Notes under the pieces: model-generated
Told to the model about the DNA's origin: nothing
What the model saw: the letters and a program-made list of their open reading frames with translations, nothing else
Database searches by the model: none
Made by a program: the position numbers and the translations under genes
Shown: piece after piece, positions 52,434 to 61,857 of the stretch
How positions within the stretch are numbered: the stretch's first letter is position 1
How the letters are laid out: every line of letters starts with the position of its first letter
NCBI GenBank assembly: GCA_947644195.1
Contig: CANRZB010000004.1
Coordinates: 1-64,000, forward strand
Source: an uncultured Clostridium sp.
GTDB lineage: Bacteria; Bacillota; Clostridia; Lachnospirales; Lachnospiraceae
Direction: 5' to 3'
DNA length: 64,000 bases

Positions 52434-54479
52434 TTAATAAGCATAACCATAATCACCTGACCGCTCCATCCCACCAGTATGTCCAATATCTGGGTAATCT
52501 ATTGATGGATTTGCAGGACCAGATGTAGGTTTTCTCTGCTTCGGTTTCCTGACTGGTTTCGGCGTTGCTTTCTGACCTTTGCTCAGATAGAGCGTCAGTT
52601 TCCGTCCCTTCTGCTTTAGGATATGAACTTTCTTCTTTGGCGCAATGCTCTGTTTCAACACATTTCCGGCTGCCACCGAATCACTGTATTCCGTGTCCTC
52701 TTTATATTGCACCTTCAAAATCCCGGACAGACCTGCTTTCTTCAAGGCATTTTTAACTTCCTTTTTCGTTTTTCCTCCCAAATCTGGCATAGCCACTCGA
52801 TAGTCATCCTCTGCTCCCATCGAACAGGTAATGACCACACCTTCGGAAGAATGATAAACTTGTCCTGCTGGGACACTCTGACGGATAACCGATCCTTTCT
52901 CGACCTGATCGGAAAAATCCTGCTCTATGTACACCAATTTGGTTTTCGGATCCCACTTGTCATTGGTTCCCTGCTCCGTATGCCATTTCTCTGAATACGG
53001 ATCTGTTTGGACTGTTACATCAAAATTCTTGTCTGTAAAATAAGTAATGACCTGATGCTCCTTGAGGGAAACAAAATCCGGCATAGTAAAGGTATCTCTT
53101 CCTCCGCTTACTGTAAAAACTAACGTTTCCTCTAGCGAGACTTCAGAAGATGCAGGAATATTCTGCGCCACGATCGTCCCTTCTTCTGCACTATGATAGT
53201 CATACACGGGTTCCGCAATATTCTGTACTCCCATCCCCTGTAATGCTGGAATGACATCGTAGACCGATTGCCCCGTATAGTCTTCCATTCGTACCATACC
53301 TTCGGCCAACTGGCTCTCTATTCCGGTCTCTCTGGCCTGCATATGTTTGCTAAGTGCCACACCACCTGCTGCCATACCCCCGATCAGCCCTATGACAAGA
53401 AGACAGAGTACCGCTTTTACCGCAGTGGGCAGTGCCGATAAAAAGTAAAATCTCTCTGGTCGTTCCTCTTCCATCGGAGGCATAATCCACTCTATGTCAT
53501 AGACCGGTGTAAAATATTTTCCATCCAGTGCTTCCATAAATTCATCCGCACTTTGCAGACGATATTCTGGCCGCACATTCAGGCATACCATCATTGCCAT
53601 CTCCGCCTGTTCCGGGATGGGAATGCCCATGTCTGAGGGAGCTGGTAACGGATCGTTTATCCCCAGACGCTCATTGGCTGGGATCGGCTTTTGACCGGTT
53701 ACCATCCGATAGAACAATGCCGCCACTGCATAAAGATCCGTATATGCTCCCTGCGCCGCTTCCCTGCTGTACTGCTCAATGGGCGCATATCCCGCCTTCA
53801 AAATTATCTCGGAACGGAGCTGCCCCGAAACGGTAGCATGTCTGGCAGCCCCGAAATCTATGAGTTTAATTACGCCCTCTTTGGTAACAAAGATATTATC
53901 CGGCGAGATATCCCGGTGCAGCACACCACGTTTATGGATATCCCGCAGGGTATGTAATACCGTCAATATGACTTTACGGCACCATTCATACTCCCGCTTT
54001 TCCCCCGACTTTTTCAAAATCGTTTTGACATCCATTCCCTCCAGATATTCCATCACGATATATCCGGTACCATTTTCCTCAAAAAAATTGGAGATCTTAA
54101 CAACACCTTTGATGTCCTGCAATGCAGCAATGCTCCTGGCCTCCTCCAAAAACTGCTGCAGCCCCAGCCGGAAGCGGGGCTGATCACTGGTACTGGCAAC
54201 GCTCACGGTTACCCCATCCTGAATCCGGGTACTGTACTGCTCCGGATAGAATTCCTTGATCGCCACCCTTTGTAGCAACAACTGGTTCCAACCGATATAG
54301 GTGTTGCCAAACCCACCTGCCCCCAGGGGGGCACCCACAATATACTTTCCCTGTAGTACCGTTCCGGGTGCCAGAAATTTTGCATAGGTATGTTCCATCT
54401 GTAGGCTTTTCCTGCACAATGGACAGATCTGTAATTTTTCATTTTCGATGGGATGCATGCAGTGGTAACAGAATTTCAT
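52434..54479 (-). CDS. PASTA-type membrane Ser/Thr kinase with zinc ribbon
   Basis: A 681-residue PrkC/Stk-like kinase. The zinc ribbon (C4-C7, C19-C22) precedes the kinase domain: GAGGFG (53-58), Lys75, HRD 188-190, Asn195, DFG 208-210, YAPIEQY. One membrane helix lies at 352-375. Outside are three PASTA-like modules (about 397-459, 463-556 and 562-635); the first has the YTGQSVYDVIPALQGMG core, the last MPDLGGKTKKEVKNALKKAGL. PASTA domains bind muropeptide or lipid II. A basic Pro-rich tail ends the chain. The APE-like motif is API-E. It is likely the cell-wall-sensing member of the set. AAAGGAG precedes the start. Confidence 0.9.
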   Translation of the reverse strand: MKFCYHCMHPIENEKLQICPLCRKSLQMEHTYAKFLAPGTVLQGKYIVGAPLGAGGFGNTYIGWNQLLLQRVAIKEFYPEQYSTRIQDGVTVSVASTSDQPRFRLGLQQFLEEARSIAALQDIKGVVKISNFFEENGTGYIVMEYLEGMDVKTILKKSGEKREYEWCRKVILTVLHTLRDIHKRGVLHRDISPDNIFVTKEGVIKLIDFGAARHATVSGQLRSEIILKAGYAPIEQYSREAAQGAYTDLYAVAALFYRMVTGQKPIPANERLGINDPLPAPSDMGIPIPEQAEMAMMVCLNVRPEYRLQSADEFMEALDGKYFTPVYDIEWIMPPMEEERPERFYFLSALPTAVKAVLCLLVIGLIGGMAAGGVALSKHMQARETGIESQLAEGMVRMEDYTGQSVYDVIPALQGMGVQNIAEPVYDYHSAEEGTIVAQNIPASSEVSLEETLVFTVSGGRDTFTMPDFVSLKEHQVITYFTDKNFDVTVQTDPYSEKWHTEQGTNDKWDPKTKLVYIEQDFSDQVEKGSVIRQSVPAGQVYHSSEGVVITCSMGAEDDYRVAMPDLGGKTKKEVKNALKKAGLSGILKVQYKEDTEYSDSVAAGNVLKQSIAPKKKVHILKQKGRKLTLYLSKGQKATPKPVRKPKQRKPTSGPANPSIDYPDIGHTGGMERSGDYGYAY

Positions 54480-54501
54480 ATCGATTGGCTCCTTTCGTTT
54501 T

Positions 54502-56796
54502 TTATTTCCTTACACCGCTTGTACCAAAGTCACCATTGTCTGGTGTTTTAGTAGGTTTTTGACTGTTAGAGTAATTTGATGTATTCGCATTGGTATCCGG
54601 TACAACCTTCTCTTTCGTTATAATTTCAATTTTACCAACCTCTTCTTTCTTAAAAGGGCGATCTATTGCCTTATCATCTTTTCCTATTACCCTGACAGAA
54701 GCTACCTCTAGCCCCGCATCTCCCAAAATCTGGATCGCCTGATCGGAGGCCAACTTTTTCTGTAGCACTTCCCGTTTAACCTCTTCCCCGGTCCTCCCCA
54801 GATAAGGAATATTTTCTCCAACGACCAGCAAAAACGGATCCTTTCGCTTGCTGCCATCCAACTTACTCCCCTTTTTAACTTTTTGCTCAAAAATATATCC
54901 TTTTTTATATTTCTGAAACGAAATATAACTCTGATCCACTAAATGAGATTTGGAAAGTGTGCTTTTCTTTTTAACCTTAATTCTTTTCGTCTCATTGGCT
55001 TTACGGTACATTGGGAAAGAGAAATTTTCTATATTTTTACCGACATAATCATCTAAGACACCATCCTCCCCCGGCTCTCCCTTTTTCCAATAAAAGAAGT
55101 CAGAAACATAATAATATATTTCAAGACCTGCTACGGAAATCTTTCCATTTTCCGTTTTCACATCATCCGGAATCACTCCATCTTTCAAATTAACATCTGT
55201 AATTTCCCTTTTTTTTCCATCAGACCCCTTGTAAACAACCCTGGCTAAGTCATAATATTGTTTTTCCTTATCCGTCATCTTCTCTTCCTGAAATTGTTTC
55301 GATCCCTGGTCTGTCTTAATCCCCAATTTCATTGCCAAGACATAGGCATTTTTCTCTGCTTTGATCTCCTCATATTGAATATACTCACTACTGTATAAGG
55401 TACAAGGAATTGTCCCTTTGACCCTTCCTTTCTTATCAGTTTTTAAACTTTGCAATGCCCCTTTAAGGTCTGGTTTCTCTTTCTCCTGATCCAATTTTGT
55501 AAAATCAGTATCTATCGGCACTGTTTGCGCAGCGATCGTATTATTTTTTTGCTGATCGGAATCATAAATCGTTGATTCCTCTTCCACTTTTATATCCCAT
55601 TCTTTGTGGTCCCGATTTAATCTTTCTGCATATTCCTTGGCTTCTTCCAGAGTCATCCCACTGAGATCAATCATTTTTTCCGCAGCACTGCTTACAGATA
55701 TGTCCTCCTGTTCCGTCATCCGATACAATAAAATCCCACCCGCTACTACCAGACAGAACAGACATGCCACCAGTCCTTTTGCCCAGAAAGGCAGCTTCCC
55801 GGTCTCATTGCCCCGTTTCTTCCCCCGAATCCGTTTCACGACAGGACTATGTAATTCTTTTAGGAATACTTGTGCCGATGGGGTCCGGTCCTGCTGATAG
55901 ACATTGAGGGAATTCATCAGGGCATTTTCTATATTCTCCGGTATTTTAATTCCTAACCGGGAAGGTTCCTTTAACTCATCAACCAAGGCACGCTCCACAG
56001 ATTCCTGCGGGGTAACTCCGGTAATCATACGGTACATCACCGCCCCTAGGGCATACACATCTGTCCAGGGTCCCCGGACTCCCTGGCTGCGGTACTGCTC
56101 CTCCGGGGCATATCCCTGCTTAAGGATGATTGCCAGGCTCTTGGAATTGGCCGTCGTCACATATCTGGTTGCCCCAAAGTCCAGCAGTTTAATGCTACCG
56201 TCATTGGCAATCATGATGGATTCCGGTGAGATATCACAATGTACAATATCCAGCGGATGTACCTGGCTAAGTCCCACTAAAATCTTGGATATAAACTGAC
56301 TGGCTTCCTCCACACTATATTTCCTGCCAGTGTCTAAAATCTCCCGCAGTGTACTTCCCTCCACATATTCTGAGATGACATATCCGGTATCATTTTCCGC
56401 CACACAATCATAAATCTGGGCGATACCCTCTGTTTCCGATAAATGTTGGATACGGTTTGCCTCATTGAGAAAATTTGTCAATCCCCGCTCAAACTGCTCC
56501 CTGGCATCCCCCGAATAAATGGTAACACTCTGCTCCCCCTCCGACCGGGTGGAAAAATCACTGGGCAGATATTCCTTTACCATAACCTTTCGGTTGGCTG
56601 CCGCATCCATCCCCAGATAGGAAACCGTATGACCGCCATAACGGATCACCCTGCCCACGATATACCTGCCACCGATAATCGTCCCAGGATCTAAATAATA
56701 AGACTCCTGGCACAGCGTTGTCTCATCATATCCACAATAGGGACATTTCGTTACATGCTCTTCCATCTGATTCATACAACCCATGCATAATTTCAT
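54502..56796 (-). CDS. Zinc-ribbon membrane Ser/Thr kinase, probably catalytically impaired
   Basis: A 764-residue membrane kinase homologue. Zinc ribbon at C4-C7 and C18-C21. The glycine loop is degenerate (VIRYGGHTV instead of GxGxxG); Lys74 is kept in VMVKEYLP. The catalytic loop reads HCDISPESI, with Asp188 present but the invariant Asn replaced by Ser193. DFG is intact (206-208). One membrane helix lies at 338-358. The ~400-residue extracellular part begins with one PASTA-like module (about 375-425) and continues with an unrecognised strand-rich domain. Loss of the Asn and the loop points to a pseudokinase or a weak enzyme that may bind ATP only. It could act as a sensor or allosteric partner for the other kinases. 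Confidence 0.86.
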   Translation of the reverse strand: MKLCMGCMNQMEEHVTKCPYCGYDETTLCQESYYLDPGTIIGGRYIVGRVIRYGGHTVSYLGMDAAANRKVMVKEYLPSDFSTRSEGEQSVTIYSGDAREQFERGLTNFLNEANRIQHLSETEGIAQIYDCVAENDTGYVISEYVEGSTLREILDTGRKYSVEEASQFISKILVGLSQVHPLDIVHCDISPESIMIANDGSIKLLDFGATRYVTTANSKSLAIILKQGYAPEEQYRSQGVRGPWTDVYALGAVMYRMITGVTPQESVERALVDELKEPSRLGIKIPENIENALMNSLNVYQQDRTPSAQVFLKELHSPVVKRIRGKKRGNETGKLPFWAKGLVACLFCLVVAGGILLYRMTEQEDISVSSAAEKMIDLSGMTLEEAKEYAERLNRDHKEWDIKVEEESTIYDSDQQKNNTIAAQTVPIDTDFTKLDQEKEKPDLKGALQSLKTDKKGRVKGTIPCTLYSSEYIQYEEIKAEKNAYVLAMKLGIKTDQGSKQFQEEKMTDKEKQYYDLARVVYKGSDGKKREITDVNLKDGVIPDDVKTENGKISVAGLEIYYYVSDFFYWKKGEPGEDGVLDDYVGKNIENFSFPMYRKANETKRIKVKKKSTLSKSHLVDQSYISFQKYKKGYIFEQKVKKGSKLDGSKRKDPFLLVVGENIPYLGRTGEEVKREVLQKKLASDQAIQILGDAGLEVASVRVIGKDDKAIDRPFKKEEVGKIEIITKEKVVPDTNANTSNYSNSQKPTKTPDNGDFGTSGVRK

Positions 56797-56811
56797 TGCT
56801 TTCTTCCTTTC

Positions 56812-58083
56812 CTACTTAAGCTTAACCCTTTTTGTTTTTATTAAGACCTCCGACTTATTCTGGGCTTTCTTGCCATAGTAAGCCACTATTCGGAATGTAA
56901 GCTTTTTTCCTCTTTTTCTTAAGGCCTTATTTTGAAATCTTATATGGGAAGACTTATTGCTTTTCCTGCCGCTGATACATTTATCTAAATACTGGTTAAT
57001 CGCTTTATTCCCACCTTTGGCTAACCTTACCTGTATTTTTTTTGCACCTGGAACCAGATAATGAAAAATAAAATCATATCCCCGTATTCCCCAATAGTTA
57101 TATTTTTTTGTCTTAATTTTCACCTTTGGTGCCGGGATTCTAAGTTTCACATTAACTGTATAAAACTCATCACTGCCCTTGAGTTTTATTTTAACTGGAA
57201 TCTTTTTTTTAATTTTCACATTAAAATATCTTTTTGTGCAGATCTTTCCCTTTTTGTTATTAATCCAAAAATACTTCTTATATCGGGCAGGGTGCTGTAC
57301 AATTACTTTCTCCCAGGTATCTTTCTCGCCAAGGATGAACTTATCAAAAGATAACGATTTGCCTATAATAATTGATACCGTTTTCTTGACCTTGGGCACC
57401 GGTTTTGGGACAGGAGCCGGCGATGGTATGATGACCGAAGGCCCTGTAGGGGAATCTATCGGCGAGTTGGTCACTATTCCTGGATTTTCTGTCTTTCCCG
57501 GATCGTTTGTTTCTCCCGGGTCTTCTGTTTCTCCCGGATTTTCTGTTGCTCCTGGTTCGTCTGTTTCTCCCGGGTCTTCTGTTTCTCCTGGATCATCTGT
57601 TTCTCCCGGGTCTTCTGTTTCTCCTGGGCCTTCTGTTGTTCCTGGGTCTTCTGTCTCTCCCGGGTCTTCTGTTTCTCCTGGTGCTGATGTTGCTCCTGGT
57701 TCCTCTGTTTCTCCTGGTTCCTCTGTTTCTCCCGGATTTTCTGTTGCTCCTGGTTCGTCTGTTTCTTCTGGTTCGTCTGTTTCTCCCGGGTCTTCTGTTT
57801 CTCCCGGGTCGTCTGTTTCTCCTGGGTCGTCTGTTTCTCCCGGGTCGTCTGTTACTCCTGGACCACTTGACGGTATTGATGTTGCTGGCGGTGTCGTTGA
57901 TGTTACTCCTGGACCGCTTGCCAATGTTGATGTATTTCCCCCTCCCACAATCACAGAACTATCCATATCATTCTCATTGCCATCCACTGCCCCTGCAAAC
58001 GCTATAAAAAAATTTCCAAATATCCCCAATAGCATGACACACACTAATAGAAACGCAATCTTCTTTCGTTCTGTTCTCCCCAT
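56812..58083 (-). CDS. Secreted protein with (D/E)-x-P-G-E-T repeats
   Basis: A ~423-residue exported protein starting at ATG 58083, behind AGGAGG. A hydrophobic signal sequence (residues ~8-30) ends near FAGA. Residues 79-202 are about 21 hexapeptides of the type D/E-D/E-P-G-E-T, acidic and extended, coding for a flexible spacer. The C-terminal ~190 residues are Lys-rich and strand-rich, with no named domain: KKTVSIIIGKSLSFDKF, DEFYTVNVKLRI, and KIQVRLAKGG. It lies between two kinase genes and may be a ligand or matrix partner of their sensor domains. The spacer probably holds the C-terminal module away from the cell. The acidic repeat and basic end could interact. Confidence 0.8.
   Translation of the reverse strand: MGRTERKKIAFLLVCVMLLGIFGNFFIAFAGAVDGNENDMDSSVIVGGGNTSTLASGPGVTSTTPPATSIPSSGPGVTDDPGETDDPGETDDPGETEDPGETDEPEETDEPGATENPGETEEPGETEEPGATSAPGETEDPGETEDPGTTEGPGETEDPGETDDPGETEDPGETDEPGATENPGETEDPGETNDPGKTENPGIVTNSPIDSPTGPSVIIPSPAPVPKPVPKVKKTVSIIIGKSLSFDKFILGEKDTWEKVIVQHPARYKKYFWINNKKGKICTKRYFNVKIKKKIPVKIKLKGSDEFYTVNVKLRIPAPKVKIKTKKYNYWGIRGYDFIFHYLVPGAKKIQVRLAKGGNKAINQYLDKCISGRKSNKSSHIRFQNKALRKRGKKLTFRIVAYYGKKAQNKSEVLIKTKRVKLK
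57478..57849 (-). repeat. 18-bp in-frame repeat array (hexapeptide DDPGET type)
   Basis: About twenty 18-base units of the form GAYGAYCCNGGAGAAACW run head to tail with base changes. All stay in frame. Near-identical copies are prone to slippage, so copy number may differ between strains. There are no spacers, so this is not a CRISPR array. Confidence 0.88.
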
Positions 58084-58154
58084 AAACTTCCTCCTACAAT
58101 CATTCCTCAAACTCTATTTCCATCCCTTTGTGACTCATACTTTTTTCCCAGAAT

Positions 58155-59342
58155 TTATCTTGTTTTCCAAGATCTTTTCGAAGACCATTTCCCATATACT
58201 GTCTTCCCGCTAGATTTCTTGTAAGCACGAACCTGGACAAAATAACGTTTCCTGCGGGACAATCTTTTGATCGTTTTTTTATTTTTGGTCCGACCCCGAA
58301 CCGTTTTTATCGTTGCTCCTTTCATCTTCCGGTTTCTGGAATACCGGATCTGATAGCCGGATGCATCCGCAATGGTGGACCAGGATAGTATCATCTTTCC
58401 TTTTCCGGTGTAACTATAACTGCTTACATATCCCTGTCCCAGTTTACGTACAGGTGTGTAATCTCCCCGATAGGAATGTCCGCATTTTTCACAGCGATAG
58501 GATGTGAAACCTCGTTTGAAATAGGTGGCATAATGTATCTTCGACTCATATTCATGGGAACAATTATTCTGGGTTAATTTATCTAAATATAATATATATT
58601 TTCCTCGATCACCTGTTATTTTTAAATAATATGTCCCAGTTGATAATACCAATTCACTTACATCTACTTCCGGCGTGTTTTCATCGCCAATGATATAATT
58701 ATGTTCCGAAACCTTTTTTGATAAATCACTATTATACAATTCATATCTTATATTATACATATAATGAGTTAATTTTATTGTATAACAGAAGTCTTTAGAA
58801 ATAGTAATTTTATACCAATCTTCATTATCTGTGTAAGTCAACGCTCCAATCATTGTTTCCCCAACATTAAATATTTGTGGATGAATAAATGATAGAGCAT
58901 TATAATCTGTTGCCTGATATGAATTAAATTTTGTGTTCATTCTATATCTTCCATTATCTCCAGTTATTTTTAAATAATATGTACCTGCAGATAATTCAAA
59001 ATCAATAATATCTGTTTCTGGTGTTGATTCACTGCCTTTATAATAATAATGACGAACAATGTTATTAGAAAAATCAGAGTTATACAAATCTGTATAAATG
59101 TTATAAACAAAATGCATAAGTCGAATTTGTACTTTTCCATCTGAAGGAACTATAATCTTATACCAATGTTCATCGTTAGTTTCTGTAAGATAGTAATCCG
59201 AACTCCATACACCATTCATCGGTAACGCAATCGCTGAAGTATATCCTGCCGCTCTACTCACCCTCCCATGGAAAGGCATCATTCCAGAAATAATAATTCC
59301 TAACACCATAACTACTGCAACTATTTTTTTCGATATTTTCAT
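58155..59342 (-). CDS. Secreted protein with two PPC-like domains and Fn3-like end
   Basis: A 395-residue exported protein with signal peptide (MKISKKIVAVVMVLGIIISGMM, cut into parts: basic start, hydrophobic core to about residue 25). Two PPC-like (bacterial pre-peptidase C-terminal) modules follow, each with a DEHWYKI or NEDWYKI strand, LYNSD, and L(S/A)AGTYYLKITGD or L(S)TGTYYLKITGD end. A small zinc-ribbon-like stretch CSHEY...RCEKCGHSY connects to a C-terminal fibronectin III-like domain (ILSWSTIADASGYQIRYSR, KRYFVQVRAYKK). No catalytic domain. AAGGAG precedes the start. It is located between the SBP-like kinase and the repeat protein, so it may be an extracellular partner of the kinases. 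Confidence 0.82.
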   Translation of the reverse strand: MKISKKIVAVVMVLGIIISGMMPFHGRVSRAAGYTSAIALPMNGVWSSDYYLTETNDEHWYKIIVPSDGKVQIRLMHFVYNIYTDLYNSDFSNNIVRHYYYKGSESTPETDIIDFELSAGTYYLKITGDNGRYRMNTKFNSYQATDYNALSFIHPQIFNVGETMIGALTYTDNEDWYKITISKDFCYTIKLTHYMYNIRYELYNSDLSKKVSEHNYIIGDENTPEVDVSELVLSTGTYYLKITGDRGKYILYLDKLTQNNCSHEYESKIHYATYFKRGFTSYRCEKCGHSYRGDYTPVRKLGQGYVSSYSYTGKGKMILSWSTIADASGYQIRYSRNRKMKGATIKTVRGRTKNKKTIKRLSRRKRYFVQVRAYKKSSGKTVYGKWSSKRSWKTR

Positions 59343-59482
59343 AAGTTATCTCCTTTTTTTGTTCTTCCAGTGAGAGTCTTAGATGTTCTTTGGCGATGCA
59401 GACGCAACGCATCGTCAATTTTAGAACACCTTCTCACACTTCCCAACACATCAAATTAAAATGATTCTCCCACAGAAAGGGG

Positions 59483-61819
59483 TTAAGGATTACCCATCCC
59501 CTTAACATACCGTTCACAATACTCCCTCACCCCATCTGCATCCTGGACCTCTTCGATTCCCTGGACAAAATCTCCAACCATCCCTGTCTCGCGGCCTAAA
59601 ATCACACATTCTTGGTTTTTTATAATCAGCTCATTTAAACTGCCAAAACCAGCATTATACTTTTCAAATTCTTTTAGACTTTCTCGTCGGATTGGATAGG
59701 ATGTGTGGCTTTGCCCCGTTTTTTTCTCCTGTCCATTTTCACTTAGCATTGCCCATAGCAATCTCATGCATGCCGTCTTCTGGTTCTCCGAAGACCGTCT
59801 CGTAATCACATACCGTTCTGAGAAGATAATCAACATTTTTCCTGCATCCGTGACAACATACGTCTGAAAATCATTTAATGGATTGGCTCCTTTCTCCTCT
59901 CCGGTAATCATTTTAGCCTCCTGAAAAGCCATCCGATCTGATCCATTCGCAACAATATTACTTCCATACAAACCTGACTTTTGCTTTCGGTTAATCTGAT
60001 ACTTTTCCCCGACTGCAAGCGCATAAAACGCTTGCATCTCTTCCAGGCTGCTTCGCATCCTCTGGTCGGGAACGATCTCTTTTTCAAGTACTTTAGACCA
60101 GTCAAGATGTTCCAACAACATCGTATATACTTTGGTATTCCCCAAGAAAACAGCTGATTGGTTGCTTAATTTCTTTTTCATCAGATCACTGTTCTCATCA
60201 TCTGTCATCAATTCGCCGAGTTCTATGGTTTTCGGAATATCCTTCGTATCTTCTCTGTAAAACATACTGCTATTTAAAGCATTACTTTTGTGATAGCCAA
60301 ATTGGCAAGCGTATAGTAACAAAGTATCAATTCCGGTAGGCATTTCTGTCATGGTGCGGAAATATTTTGGATACTCTGACAAATATAAGAAATCATTTTG
60401 ATCCAGAGCCGCATAAACATTATCCTCCAAGAGCGTCAATTCATAATCTGACAGATTACTCACATGATCCGATAAAAACATATTCGGAAGAGAATTCTGA
60501 TGGCTGGCACTTTGTAAATCCTTTTCCATCTGTGGATGGCTTTCAACGATAACCGTTATTTTTTCATCCTCCTGCTGCATCCTATGAATCTGTTCCGACT
60601 CCCCATTGGTACCGTCACCCTTTTTGAAACCATCTTCTACCAATGCCTCTAACTGCGCCTTTTGATCATTATTCTCTACCCACACAGTAATCGTGTCCTC
60701 ATGAACGTAAGAGTCAAAGATCCGATTCTCCGGTTTCAGGATGGTAGAATACAATCCTATTCCCACGCCGACCGCAAGTACCAACATAACGGCAAGAGCG
60801 ATTAATCCGAAACGGTGCCGTTTCCTTTTCCGTAACTTATCCCTGGGATACTCTGCAACCCTTTTACTCATCAAGGCATCTTCAAACTGCTGGATTCCCT
60901 GAAAACGTAATTCCGATCGAACTGCCAATGCTTCCATGACAGCACGATCAATATTTCCATTAATCTGAATACCTAATTCCAATGGAGACTTTAATTCATC
61001 CCGGAATTCCCGCTCCGTAGACTCTAACGGTTGTATTCCAGTTAGCATTTGATATAATATCGCTCCCACAGAATAGACATCGGTATAATATCCCTGCCTG
61101 CTTTTATCTCGATACTGCTCTGGTGCGGAATAACCCACTTTTATGACCTTTTCCCCCGCCATCCCCTCACTGCTTTCGTTTAACTGTGCTGCTCCAAAAT
61201 CAAATACCTTAATGGAATCCTCTCCGGAAATAAAAATATTATCCGGACTGATATCCCTATGGATAATTCCTTTGCTGTGTATCTTCTTTACCGCTGCAAT
61301 GATCGGAGTAATGACAGCCATCGCAACTTCCGGATCCATCCTCCCCTGTTTTTCTAGATAATCTTTTAACAAAACGCCATCAATATATTCCATAATGATA
61401 TATGCCGTATTGTTTTCTTGGAAAAAGTCATATACATTGACAATATCCTTTGCCTTACCAAACTGAGCGACACTTTGCGCTTCCATCAGAAAACGTTTTA
61501 ACTGTCCTGCATATTGCTGCTGCCTGTCCCCAGATAAAAGCCCCACCTGATTTTCTCCCGGCGAACGATTGACCAAACCGACTGGATAAAATTCCTTGAC
61601 TGCCACAATCACCCCCAAGGTGATATCAAAACATTGATAGGTAATCCCAAACCCTCCAAATCCAATCACAGTACCTACAATAAAATGATTCCCTAGTATC
61701 GTCCCTGGCGTTAAATAATGTGGCTGTTCTGGCGGAGTGCCCTCTACATACCCACAATACGGACAGACTTCGTACTGGCCCTTTACACTGAAACAATTCA
61801 TACATAATTCACTTGCCAT
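59483..61819 (-). CDS. Zinc-ribbon Ser/Thr kinase with solute-binding-protein-like sensor
   Basis: A 778-residue membrane kinase. Zinc ribbon C6-C9 and C19-C22. Kinase domain: VIGFGGFG (51-58), Lys75, HRD 187-189, Asn194, DFG 207-209, SAPEQY 231-236; all intact. One membrane helix at about 337-360. The ~400-residue extracellular part resembles an ABC-type extracellular solute-binding protein: it starts ITVWVENNDQ like SBP_bac_1 domains, has LPNMFLSDHVSNLSDYELTLL, PTGIDTLLLYACQFGY, a 'NPLNDFQTYVVTDAGK' strand, and C-terminal YPIRRESLKEFEKY. Such domains bind sugars or peptides. A ligand-triggered change could dimerise and activate the kinase. GGAG precedes the start. This fusion is unusual. 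Confidence 0.85.
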   Translation of the reverse strand: MASELCMNCFSVKGQYEVCPYCGYVEGTPPEQPHYLTPGTILGNHFIVGTVIGFGGFGITYQCFDITLGVIVAVKEFYPVGLVNRSPGENQVGLLSGDRQQQYAGQLKRFLMEAQSVAQFGKAKDIVNVYDFFQENNTAYIIMEYIDGVLLKDYLEKQGRMDPEVAMAVITPIIAAVKKIHSKGIIHRDISPDNIFISGEDSIKVFDFGAAQLNESSEGMAGEKVIKVGYSAPEQYRDKSRQGYYTDVYSVGAILYQMLTGIQPLESTEREFRDELKSPLELGIQINGNIDRAVMEALAVRSELRFQGIQQFEDALMSKRVAEYPRDKLRKRKRHRFGLIALAVMLVLAVGVGIGLYSTILKPENRIFDSYVHEDTITVWVENNDQKAQLEALVEDGFKKGDGTNGESEQIHRMQQEDEKITVIVESHPQMEKDLQSASHQNSLPNMFLSDHVSNLSDYELTLLEDNVYAALDQNDFLYLSEYPKYFRTMTEMPTGIDTLLLYACQFGYHKSNALNSSMFYREDTKDIPKTIELGELMTDDENSDLMKKKLSNQSAVFLGNTKVYTMLLEHLDWSKVLEKEIVPDQRMRSSLEEMQAFYALAVGEKYQINRKQKSGLYGSNIVANGSDRMAFQEAKMITGEEKGANPLNDFQTYVVTDAGKMLIIFSERYVITRRSSENQKTACMRLLWAMLSENGQEKKTGQSHTSYPIRRESLKEFEKYNAGFGSLNELIIKNQECVILGRETGMVGDFVQGIEEVQDADGVREYCERYVKGMGNP

Positions 61820-61857
61820 ATTCTACTCCTGCTCCTTCATCTACCAGTATTCCATCT

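Noticed and set aside
57478..57849. CRISPR-like regular repeats
   Set aside because: Units are contiguous with no spacers, are 18 bases long and keep one reading frame; a coding repeat.
57179..58213. Plus-strand open frame of 344 residues with SPGSSV repeats
   Set aside because: It is the mirror of the in-frame 18-bp repeat of the secreted protein on the minus strand, has no ribosome binding site and no signal sequence; a shadow frame.
59383..59413. GCGATGC/GCATCGT hairpin before the PPC-like gene as a terminator
   Set aside because: Seven pairs with no T-run; the genes on either side are probably one transcript.
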